This document shows positions 1 through 5,244 of a stretch of 5,275 nucleotides of DNA, piece after piece. The first letter of the stretch is position 1; the number at the start of each line of letters is the position of its first letter. Location: positions 1 through 5,275 of the forward strand of contig DCVI01000217.1 of NCBI GenBank assembly GCA_002327315.1. The letters are read 5' to 3'. The notes under the pieces were generated by a model, which worked only from the letters and a program-made list of their open reading frames with translations, searched no databases and was not told where the DNA came from. The position numbers and the translations under genes were made by a program. The DNA comes from Syntrophaceae bacterium UBA2192. Its GTDB lineage: Bacteria; Desulfobacterota; Syntrophia; Syntrophales; UBA2192.

Positions 1-850
1 AAATCAAATAAAAAGATCGCTCGATGGGGCAGCCCTCGATGGCAAGGGCCGCAAGGATGCCCGACTTGAGCTCGCGCCGGATGGCGTGCACGGAAATCAC
101 GGAGATCCCGAGTCCGGCGATGATCGCCTCCTTCACGGCCTCGGAGCTTCCCAACTCCGCCGCAATGTTGAGAAGCGGCAGGCCGGGTGCGGCCGCATTC
201 CGCATGCATTCCTCGAGGGCTTCCCGGGTGCCCGAGCCTTTCTCGCGGATCACGAAGGCCGCCTCCGAAAGTTCGACGACGCGGACCGAACGCTTTTTGG
301 CCCAAGGGTGCCCCGAGGGAACGGCCAGCACCAGGCGGTCCTTCCAGAGTTCCTCGGCAATCAACTTCCCCCCCGACGGCTTCTTCCCGACGAATCCGAT
401 CTCGGCGCCGTTTCCCAGGACTGTTTCGATGACGTCGCTGCTGTCGGCCGTGCGCACGGTTGTCCGGATCCGGGGGTGCTTTTTCCGGAAGGCGCCGATC
501 GCATAGGGCAGGATGTACGTGGCAGGGATCGTGCTCGCGGCAATCCGGATATCTCCGGCCTCTTCCTCGCGGAGCCGCAGGACCCGCTCCCGGGCCTCAT
601 CCCGGAGCTTGACGATCCGCCGGGCATAGTCGTAAAGGACCCTGCCCTCGGGGGTCAAGGCGAGGCTCCGGCTGGAGCGGTTGACGATCTTGGCCCCCAG
701 GGCCTCCTCGACATTGCGGATATGTTTCGTCAGCGACGGCTGCGTGAGGTGCATCCTTTTCGCCGCGCGGCTGAAACTGCGCTCCTCGACGAGATGAATG
801 AGCGCCTCGAACTGCTGCATCGTCAGATTTTGAAACCCGTCGGAAGCCAT
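1..850 (-). CDS. LysR-family transcriptional regulator, probably selenium-metabolism associated (3' end cut by window edge)
   Basis: An uninterrupted minus-strand frame runs from ATG at 850 to the left edge, giving 283 residues with no stop; LysR proteins are usually about 300, so roughly 15-20 C-terminal residues are missing. The N-terminus is a classic LysR winged helix-turn-helix (about residues 8-65), with MQQFEALIHLVEERSFSRAA followed by LTQPSLTKHIRNVEEALGA and a LTPEG wing. The effector domain starts near residue 93 with IAASTIPATYILP, a form typical of the CysB/CysL-like subgroup. The start is fixed by a strong GGAGG 8 bases upstream. The gene is divergent from a set containing selD and a Sec-containing reductase homologue; LysR regulators of this type are known beside selenium genes. 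Control of that set, and the inducer, are inferred; a plain sulfur-metabolism LysR is the main alternative. Confidence 0.93.
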   Translation of the reverse strand, partial: MASDGFQNLTMQQFEALIHLVEERSFSRAAKRMHLTQPSLTKHIRNVEEALGAKIVNRSSRSLALTPEGRVLYDYARRIVKLRDEARERVLRLREEEAGDIRIAASTIPATYILPYAIGAFRKKHPRIRTTVRTADSSDVIETVLGNGAEIGFVGKKPSGGKLIAEELWKDRLVLAVPSGHPWAKKRSVRVVELSEAAFVIREKGSGTREALEECMRNAAAPGLPLLNIAAELGSSEAVKEAIIAGLGISVISVHAIRRELKSGILAALAIEGCPIERSFYLI

Positions 851-858
851 GCCCCTTT

Positions 859-863
859 CCTCC
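859..863 (-). promoter_or_regulatory. Ribosome binding site of the LysR gene
   Basis: The minus strand reads GGAGGAAAGGGGC immediately before ATG at 850. GGAGG lies 8 bases from the start codon, which selects this start over the internal ATG eleven codons in. Confidence 0.8.
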
Positions 864-927
864 GTCCCGTGCTTGCGAGGGCGCAGCGCCCCCGTCCCAC
901 AATGGCTGCTTACCATATAGAAAGCGC

Positions 928-954
928 ATAATCAACGGGTCATTATAACTTATA
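928..954. promoter_or_regulatory. Candidate LysR operator: overlapping AT-rich inverted repeats
   Basis: Two dyads overlap in the AT-rich gap between divergent genes: ATAAT-N9-ATTAT at 928-946 and TATAA-C-TTATA at 944-954. LysR regulators usually bind interrupted AT-rich dyads in such divergent regions and often repress their own gene. Here the dyads cover a possible -10 box for the LysR gene and end 5 bases before the -35 box of the rightward promoter. The dyads are visible directly; binding by this LysR is an inference. Confidence 0.4.
942..947 (-). promoter_or_regulatory. Possible -10 box for the LysR gene
   Basis: The minus strand reads a perfect TATAAT here, about 90 bases upstream of the LysR start codon. 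No good -35 hexamer lies at 16-18 bp spacing, so the promoter would be weak or activator dependent. It sits inside the candidate operator, which would suit autoregulation. Confidence 0.35.
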
Positions 955-1535
955 TGAATTTGACATATTCGATAAAGCTGAATATGAATATCAACGTGTG
1001 TTGTTTGCAGGAAAGGCTTGCGCAGGCAAGAAATACAGGCACGGGTACAGGCACCTTGTCGATCCAGCGCATCACCGACAGGTTGAGAACCATCCTTCAG
1101 TCCCGGTGGCCCGACCGGGCCATCCGGGGGATCCTGGCCTTCCTCTTCATTTACGGAGGAGGTCTGAAGCTCGCGGACCCCAAGGCCTTTGCCGCAACCC
1201 TGTCCCACTATGATCTCATTGCCGAGATGCTCCTTCCCGTCGTGGCCATCGGACTGCCGGCACTGGAGGTGGCCGCTGGAACGGCGCTCCTTTTCAACGT
1301 CCGGGGGGGCCTTACGGTGATCACGGCGCTGCTTGTCCTCTTCGCTGCCGTACTGGGCTACGGCATCCTGTCCGACCTGAACGTCGACTGCGGCTGTTTC
1401 GGTCCCGAGGAGATTGTAGGCCAGCAGAGCCTGAGACAGGCCTTCGTCCGGGATCTTTTTCTCATCGGGGCGGCATCCTTTCTTTATTACACCCGCCGGA
1501 CGCGGGCCCAATTGGAAAGTGACCGGCTTCAATAG
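954..1535 (+). CDS. MauE/DoxX-like four-helix membrane protein with CGCFG motif
   Basis: The longest form has 193 residues. From about residue 55 it is a compact bundle of four predicted transmembrane helices (about 55-74, 90-112, 118-140 and 163-180), as in MauE/DoxX-family proteins. NVDCGCFGPEE (Cys146, Cys148) between helices 3 and 4 is a typical MauE-type cysteine motif. MauE is needed for methylamine dehydrogenase maturation and is thought to act in thiol/disulfide chemistry. No other mau gene is present, so a redox partner role for the exported rhodanese next door is an inference. The start is doubtful: ATG 954 and ATG 984 lack a clear Shine-Dalgarno, lie at or before the predicted transcription start, and add an unlikely leader of about 34 residues. 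TTG 1056, preceded by ACAGG, is a plausible real start. It begins a co-directional set with the rhodanese gene 33 bases on. Confidence 0.85.
   Translation: MNLTYSIKLNMNINVCCLQERLAQARNTGTGTGTLSIQRITDRLRTILQSRWPDRAIRGILAFLFIYGGGLKLADPKAFAATLSHYDLIAEMLLPVVAIGLPALEVAAGTALLFNVRGGLTVITALLVLFAAVLGYGILSDLNVDCGCFGPEEIVGQQSLRQAFVRDLFLIGAASFLYYTRRTRAQLESDRLQ
960..988 (+). promoter_or_regulatory. Sigma-70-type promoter for the rightward selenium gene set
   Basis: A perfect TTGACA at 960-965 is followed by a 17 bp spacer and TATGAA at 983-988 (4 of 6 matches to TATAAT). It lies in the AT-rich divergent gap and points toward the membrane protein, rhodanese, selD and GrdB-like genes. Transcription would begin near 995, downstream of the two ATG codons (954 and 984) at the open end of the first gene, so this site bears on which start codon is used. 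Confidence 0.6.
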
Positions 1536-1553
1536 AGCCGTAAGTAAAAAAAG

Positions 1554-1560
1554 AAGGAGA
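1554..1560 (+). promoter_or_regulatory. Ribosome binding site of the rhodanese-like gene
   Basis: AAGGAGA lies 8 bases before ATG 1569 in a purine-rich stretch. It is the strongest Shine-Dalgarno in the rightward gene set and fixes the start of the exported form with its signal peptide. Confidence 0.8.
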
Positions 1561-1568
1561 CTATCAGA

Positions 1569-2072
1569 ATGATTCGCAAAGTCATCGTTGCCGCCATCGC
1601 CGCGATGTTGGTCCTGGCAGCCGGAAATGCGCTGGCCGCCTGGGGAACGAAGGAACTGGAAAACGAGACCATCGCCGTCAACTTCGCCGGCGAGGTCGCC
1701 CGGGGCGGTTACAAGATCGTAACGACAAAAGAATTGAAAGGATGGGTCGACCAGAAGAAGCCCATGCTCATCGTCGACACCATGCCCTACGAGGACAGCT
1801 ACAAAAAGCAGCACATCCCCGGCGCGGTGCAGCTGGAGTTCCCCATCCCCGAGATGACGAGCCTCGACGACAAGACGAAAGCGGCACTGGTGAAACTCCT
1901 GGGGCCAGACAAGAACCGTCTCACCGTCTTCTACTGCGGTTTCACGAAGTGCACGAGGAGCCACAACGCGGCCATGTGGGCCGTGAAGCTGGGATACAAA
2001 AACGTTTACCGCTACCCCGGCGGAATCAAGGGCTGGGACGAGGCGGGATATCCGGTCGAGAAGGTGAAATGA
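1569..2072 (+). CDS. Exported rhodanese-like protein with two-cysteine active-site loop
   Basis: The 167-residue protein begins with a signal peptide (MIRKVIVAAIAAMLVLAAG, likely cut after ALA near residue 23), so it should act in the periplasm. The rest is a single rhodanese domain: the fold markers LIVDTMPYEDSYKKQHIPGA (about 67-86), LTVFYC before the active-site loop, and the C-terminal YRYPGGIKGWDEAGYPV are all present. Rhodaneses carry sulfur, and sometimes selenium, as a persulfide on a loop cysteine. The loop here is CGFTKCTRSH, giving Cys123, Cys128 and Arg130. Cys123 sits at the usual catalytic place, but the cysteine-to-arginine spacing is CX6R rather than the usual CX4R, and a second cysteine lies in the loop. 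It lies between the membrane protein and selD. A role in delivering or detoxifying selenium or sulfur compounds is inferred, and the substrate cannot be told from sequence. Confidence 0.9.
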   Translation: MIRKVIVAAIAAMLVLAAGNALAAWGTKELENETIAVNFAGEVARGGYKIVTTKELKGWVDQKKPMLIVDTMPYEDSYKKQHIPGAVQLEFPIPEMTSLDDKTKAALVKLLGPDKNRLTVFYCGFTKCTRSHNAAMWAVKLGYKNVYRYPGGIKGWDEAGYPVEKVK

Positions 2073-2152
2073 GCCGCCTTGACATGATTGGGAAGGATGA
2101 AGGATAAGATGTTGTTTATTCGCTATTTCATGCGGAAATTTCTCTACGATGT

Positions 2153-2156
2153 GAGG
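2153..2156 (+). promoter_or_regulatory. Ribosome binding site deciding the selD GTG start
   Basis: GAGG lies 6 bases before GTG 2163. This is the best Shine-Dalgarno in the open stretch 2088-2163 whose downstream start gives a family-typical SelD length. ATG 2109, with AAGGA 4 bases upstream, is the competitor and would add 18 residues. Confidence 0.5.
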
Positions 2157-2162
2157 AAAGCC

Positions 2163-3224
2163 GTGACGAAGGACAAGAAGATCCGCCTGACGGAAACCGT
2201 CAAGAGCGCCGGTTGAGCCTGCAAGATCGGTCCGGGTGACCTGAATCGAGCACTGCAAGGCCTGCCGAAAATCGTGGACCCGAACCTCATCGCCGGGATC
2301 GAGGGCAACGAAGACGCAGGGGTGTATAAACTTCGCGACGACCTGGCCATCATCCAGACCGTGGATTTCTTCACGCCCATCGTGGATGACCCCTATACCT
2401 TCGGCCAGGTGGCGGCCGCCAATTCCCTCTCCGACGTCTACGCGATGGGGGGGCGAGCCCTGACAGCCATGAATATCATCTGCTTCCCCGTGAAGACGAT
2501 GGACATTTCCGTTTTACACGACGTCCTGAGGGGCGGCCTCGACAAGATGATCGAAGCCGGCGTGACCCTCGTGGGCGGGCACAGCGTGGAGGACGACGAG
2601 TTCAAGTACGGCCTTGCCGTAACGGGTCTCATCCACCCCGACAAGGTGCTCCTCAACCGGGGGGCAAAGCCGGGGGACCGGCTAATCCTCACCAAGGCCC
2701 TGGGGACGGGGATCGTCAGCACGGCCGTGAAGGTAGGCTCCGCCGACGAGACGCTTGTCGAGCGATCCATCCGCTCCATGTCGACGCTGAACCGAAAGGC
2801 CGCCGACCTGATGATGGCAACTCCGGACGTGCACGCCTGCACGGATGTAACCGGTTTCGGCTTTTTGGGACACACCTGCGAGATGATTGAGGGTGGCGAC
2901 GTGGGGCTCCAGGTCTTCGCTTCAGCCATACCTGTCTTCAAGGGCATCCGGGAGCTCGTGGACGGCGAGATCATCCCCGGCGGCCTGCTCCGCAACCGTG
3001 ATTACCGCAAACCCATGGTGGATGTCGAACCCGATGTTCCTGCCTGGATTGCCGATGTTCTCTATGACCCCCAGACCTCGGGGGGCCTGTTGATCGCCGT
3101 GGCGGCCGATCAGGCCGAAGGCCTCACGAAACGGATGCACGAGGCAGGAATCGACGATGCCGCCGTCGTCGGGAAATTCGTCGCCGAACCGAAGGGTCGA
3201 ATCCGGGTCCTCGCGACGACATGA
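2163..3224 (+). CDS. selD: Selenophosphate synthetase SelD, selenocysteine-containing (in-frame TGA at 2214-2216)
   Basis: SelD makes monoselenophosphate from selenide and ATP in the cytoplasm, the selenium donor for Sec-tRNA and selenouridine. Reading TGA 2214-2216 as Sec gives 353 residues, the usual length. The N-terminus has KKIRLTETVKSAGUACKIGP: Sec18 and Lys21 match the catalytic Cys17/Lys20 pair of E. coli SelD. Other hallmarks are GNEDAGVY (Asp51), VDFFTPIVDDPYTFG, ANSLSDVYAMGG (Asp91), VGGHSVEDDEFKYG, TKALGTGI, CTDVTGFGFLGH (Asp228) and LYDPQTSGGLL. The three aspartates fit the known metal/ATP-binding positions. GTG 2163 is chosen for its GAGG and for length; ATG 2109 is possible. 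An annotation that treats TGA as a stop would begin at GTG 2274 and lose the catalytic residue. It lies between the rhodanese and a second selenoprotein gene, whose start is 25 bases past its stop. Confidence 0.95.
2217..2261 (+). promoter_or_regulatory. Bacterial SECIS hairpin of selD
   Basis: Directly after the TGA the mRNA can fold. GCC-UGCA (2217-2223) pairs with UGCA-a-GGC (2254-2261), GAU (2225-2227) with AUC (2245-2247), and GGUC (2229-2232) with GACC (2238-2241). The last pair closes a five-base loop CGGGU, 17-21 bases past the UGA. Bacterial SECIS elements lie inside the coding region immediately after the Sec codon with a short G-containing apical loop at about this distance, where SelB binds. 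Pairing was worked out by hand, with an internal loop and one bulged A. Confidence 0.75.
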
Positions 3225-3248
3225 AAGGCACGGCATCACCGCACAGCC

Positions 3249-4028
3249 ATGATGAAATCCGCAAAAGATAAACTGCTCGCCTCTATCTTCACGAACAGCC
3301 CCATGCTGGTCAATCTGTGGGCGAAACAGGCCGACATCGTGACGAACACGTCGACGCCCTGGGCGACGGCGGCCGGCGACATCCTGCAGGGCCCCGTCGC
3401 TCTCGTGACGACGGCGGGCGTTCACCTCATCGGCCAGCCGCCCTTCGACATGGACAACCCCGAGGGAGATGCATCGTTCCGGGCGATCCCTTCATCGGCC
3501 CCTGCCGGGGCTCTCACGATTACGCACAACTATTACGCCCACCGGGACGCCGATTCGGACATCAACGTGGTGTTTCCCGTGGAGCGGTTGCAGGATCTCG
3601 AGGCAGTGGGGTTCATCGGCAGGGTTGCGCGGCGTCACTTCTCGTTCATGGGGCACATCCTGGGATCCCGGCTGGAGCGGCTCGTCGGCGAGACTGCGCC
3701 GGCCGTCGCCGCGGAATTGAAACGGGACAGGGTCCGCGCCGTTGTCCTGACCCCTTCCTGAGGCTTCTGCAATCAGTCCGTGGGGCTGATCCAGAGGGCC
3801 ATCGAGGAGGCGGGCATCCCGACCCTCTCCATATCGTTAAACCGAACCGTCACCGAAAAGGTGAAGCCTCCCCGGGCCGTCCTTGTCGGATATCCCCTGG
3901 GCCATCCCATGGGGAAGCCCTTCGATAAAAAAACCCAGACTTCCCTTTTGAAGGAGGGCCTCACCCTCCTGAGGGATATCCGGGTTCCCGGCACACTGGT
4001 TGACGTATCCGACCGTTATCGTTCTTAG
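3249..4028 (+). CDS. GrdB/PrdB-like selenoprotein, glycine/betaine/sarcosine/D-proline reductase family (in-frame TGA at 3759-3761)
   Basis: Reading TGA 3759-3761 as Sec joins two open segments into one 259-residue protein. The N-terminal part carries family features: TPWATAAGDILQGPVALVTT, GVHLIGQPPFD, a GDASFRAIP segment, then HNYYAHRDADSDINVVFPVE and LEAVGFIG. The junction reads VVLTPSUGFCNQSVGLIQR, a UxxC redox motif (Sec171, Cys174) at the position of the catalytic Sec in GrdB/PrdB selenoproteins. The coding signal continues smoothly to KPPRAVLVGYPLGHPMGKP and a stop at 4026. At 259 residues it is much shorter than classical GrdB (about 430), and no GrdA, GrdC or PrdA partner is present. 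It therefore belongs to the stand-alone short relatives, whose substrate is unknown to me. ATG 3249 is the first start after the selD stop and has no clear ribosome binding site, suggesting translational coupling to selD. Confidence 0.9.
3762..3800 (+). promoter_or_regulatory. Bacterial SECIS hairpin of the GrdB-like gene
   Basis: A long hairpin starts on the base after the TGA. GGCUUCUG (3762-3769) pairs with CAGAGgGCC (3792-3800, one bulged G, one U-G pair). After a small CA/C internal loop, AUCAGUCC (3772-3779) pairs with GGGCUGAU (3783-3790, one U-G pair). The three-base loop GUG lies 19-21 bases past the UGA. Position, in-frame placement and G-containing loop all fit a SelB-binding bacterial SECIS. 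It is more regular than the selD one. Confidence 0.85.
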
Positions 4029-4040
4029 CGAATCACGCTA
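4026..4040. terminator. Small palindrome spanning both convergent stop codons
   Basis: TAGCG-AATCA-CGCTA is a 5 bp stem with a 5-base loop, and its two ends are the TAG stop codons of the converging genes. The 9-base gap leaves no room for a separate terminator. The stem is short and has no T-tract on either side, so termination by it alone is doubtful. Confidence 0.2.
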
Positions 4041-4565
4041 TTCCATCCGCCTGAGCTTCTCCGCCTCCTGCTGCAGCTCGTACTGGCGCTGACGGTTTTC
4101 CCTCGACGAGGCCATGGGCTGACGGGCTTCGGCCTCCAAGCGGTCCGCTTCCTGCAATCTCTTCTGTCTCTCGAGTTCACGCTCCCTGTCGCGGTTCTCG
4201 ACGGTCTTGAGCACCTCGTCGAGTTTCCGGTCCTTTTGCCTGATGGCCTCATCGGCCGTCATGGAACCGGGCGGGGGCATTGAACCGCCCTGCCCCATCT
4301 CCTCCCCGGACGGGATCGCGCCTGACGGCTTCCCCGAAACGATCGGCTCCGCATTCACCCCTTTCGGGGGCTTGTCCGTGAGCACCACCACTCCGTTTTT
4401 ATCCGTGTACTTGTAGATGGTCTGGGCATCGGCCGTGCTCCCAGGCACACAGGCAAAAGCCACGGTGACGAGCCCCAAGGTCAACCAAACCAACAAGGGA
4501 CGAGGGACCAGGGACGCGGGACGAGAAAACAGTTGAATTCGTTTTCCTTTTGTTGTCACCTTCAT
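4038..4565 (-). CDS. Exported DUF4124-domain protein with charged coiled-coil tail (paralogue 1)
   Basis: The 175-residue protein starts at ATG 4565, with GAAGG 9 bases upstream. An unusually long basic stretch precedes a hydrophobic core (LLVWLTLGLVTVAFA) and a likely signal peptidase site after ADA near residue 47. The mature N-terminus, YKYTDKNGVVVLTDKPP, is the DUF4124 signature, a short envelope-associated domain of unknown function. A proline/glycine linker follows, then from about residue 103 a strongly charged helical region ending ADRLEAEARQPMASSREN...EAEKLRRME. The same layout and C-terminal motif recur in the next gene upstream, so the pair is a tandem duplication. Part of the signal-peptide region is encoded by a heptamer repeat (4497-4524) absent from the paralogue. 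Function is unknown; a periplasmic or envelope structural role is possible. Confidence 0.88.
   Translation of the reverse strand: MKVTTKGKRIQLFSRPASLVPRPLLVWLTLGLVTVAFACVPGSTADAQTIYKYTDKNGVVVLTDKPPKGVNAEPIVSGKPSGAIPSGEEMGQGGSMPPPGSMTADEAIRQKDRKLDEVLKTVENRDRERELERQKRLQEADRLEAEARQPMASSRENRQRQYELQQEAEKLRRME
4497..4524. repeat. Four-copy heptamer array (GGGACGA type) inside the DUF4124 gene
   Basis: The plus strand reads GGGACGA, GGGACCA, GGGACGC, GGGACGA: four exact 7-base periods with single-base variants. On the coding (minus) strand this encodes roughly SRPASLVPRP, ahead of the signal-peptide hydrophobic core. Seven-base periods shift frame from copy to copy, so copy-number change would usually break or restart the gene. 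Confidence 0.8.
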
Positions 4566-4591
4566 ACCTTCCCACCTTCTCGATTTCTTTC

Positions 4592-4619
4592 CCTTTAGCC
4601 TTTGACCTTTAGCCTTTAG
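4592..4619. repeat. Four-copy heptamer array (CCTTTAG type) between the DUF4124 genes
   Basis: CCTTTAG, CCTTTGA, CCTTTAG, CCTTTAG run in exact 7-base period in the 61-base gap between the paralogues, followed by a partial CCT. The second copy has the last two bases swapped. It lies 7 bases beyond the stop of the upstream gene, so it would be transcribed within the mRNA if the pair is an operon. Confidence 0.8.
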
Positions 4620-4626
4620 CCTGTCT

Positions 4627-5139
4627 TTATTGCATATCCCGCAGCCGCTGCGCCTCCTGCATCAGTTTCATCTGCCGATCGATGTTCTCCTGCGTAGGCT
4701 GAACGGGCTGTTTGGCCTGCTTCTCGAGACGGTCGGCCTCTTCGAGGCGGCGCTGCCGATCCTGCTGCTTTTCCTGCTGTCGTTCCTGCAGCTTCTTCTG
4801 GATTTCCTCCTGTTTCTTCTGGATCTCCTCGTCGGCAATCTTCTTCATTTCGGCTTCTTTGTCCTTGTCCACGGGGGCTGCCGGCTCCCGGCCCGCCTGA
4901 GGCTGCGGGGAAGGCTTGCCGCCCTGTGCCGGCGGCGTCACCTCTCGGGGCACGACCACTTTCTCGTCCTCCAGGGGCTCGACGATCGCCCCGGGAGGCG
5001 GATTGTCCGTGAAGACGATTTTCCCGTTTTTGTCCGTATAACGATAGAGCTGCGCCGTGGAGTCACCGGCCGTCAACAGGATACAGACCCAGGCCGCAAC
5101 AAGGGCCACAAGCAAAATTCCCGCAAAGCGCTTTGTCAT
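4627..5139 (-). CDS. Exported DUF4124-domain protein with charged coiled-coil tail (paralogue 2)
   Basis: The 170-residue protein starts at ATG 5139 with GGAGA 7 bases upstream. It has a compact signal peptide (MTKRFAGILLVALVAAWV, likely cleaved after STA near residue 29). LYRYTDKNGKIVFTDNPPPG follows, the DUF4124 signature. A proline-rich linker (about 66-90) leads to a Lys/Glu/Gln-rich helix of about 50 residues with a near-repeat EEIQKKQ/EEIQKKL, expected to form a coiled coil. The end, EEADRLEKQAKQP...QENIDRQMKLMQEAQRLRDMQ, matches the C-terminus of its neighbour almost position for position. Gene order and the 61-base gap suggest the two are co-transcribed leftward with this gene first. 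Function is unknown. Its ordinary signal peptide is the better guide to the ancestral N-terminus of the pair. Confidence 0.9.
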   Translation of the reverse strand: MTKRFAGILLVALVAAWVCILLTAGDSTAQLYRYTDKNGKIVFTDNPPPGAIVEPLEDEKVVVPREVTPPAQGGKPSPQPQAGREPAAPVDKDKEAEMKKIADEEIQKKQEEIQKKLQERQQEKQQDRQRRLEEADRLEKQAKQPVQPTQENIDRQMKLMQEAQRLRDMQ

Positions 5140-5146
5140 CTTGATC

Positions 5147-5151
5147 TCTCC
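5147..5151 (-). promoter_or_regulatory. Ribosome binding site of DUF4124 paralogue 2
   Basis: The minus strand reads GGAGA 7 bases before ATG 5139, supporting that start and a short signal peptide. Confidence 0.7.
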
Positions 5152-5187
5152 ATACGGTTTGATAAGAAAGCTTCACTTCATGTTATC

Positions 5188-5244
5188 GACCGAAATGGCA
5201 ATTTTCTTTAATGGTTTCGGCTTACTTTACCCCCAAGACCGAAA
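5188..5244. repeat. Paired GACCGAAA repeats with an inverted TTTCGG between them
   Basis: GACCGAAA occurs at 5188-5195 and 5237-5244, and the inverted core TTTCGG lies between them at 5215-5220. They are in the 136-base non-coding stretch upstream of the DUF4124 genes and flank or overlap the candidate promoter. They could be protein-binding sites; an 8-base repeat could also be chance. Confidence 0.4.

Noticed and set aside
86..931. A 281-codon plus-strand open frame
   Set aside because: It mirrors the LysR gene on the other strand. The minus-strand product has a full helix-turn-helix and effector domain, while this one shows no family features.
597..2258. A 553-codon minus-strand open frame across the divergent gap, membrane-protein and rhodanese genes
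   Set aside because: It is antisense to two well-supported genes and runs through the promoter region. Its protein has no recognisable domain and a composition typical of antisense frames in GC-rich DNA.
2922..3425. A 167-codon minus-strand open frame across the selD/GrdB-like junction
   Set aside because: It is antisense to two conserved selenoprotein genes and matches nothing recognisable.
3759..3761. The TGA as a nonsense mutation making a pseudogene
   Set aside because: Reading continues in the same frame with family-like sequence, the TGA sits at the known Sec position in a UxxC motif, and a well-formed hairpin follows. The neighbour selD has the same arrangement.
4446..4454. Cys39 of DUF4124 paralogue 1 as a lipoprotein attachment site
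   Set aside because: The preceding residues AFA do not fit the lipobox, which needs Leu/Val/Ile at -3. A signal peptidase I site after ADA is better.
4497..4619. The heptamer arrays as a CRISPR array
   Set aside because: The units are 7 bases long and have no spacers, far below CRISPR repeat length.
4630..5211. A Leu/Phe-rich plus-strand frame that looks like a membrane protein
   Set aside because: Its apparent hydrophobicity is the complement of the Lys/Glu/Gln-rich coiled coil of the minus-strand DUF4124 gene.
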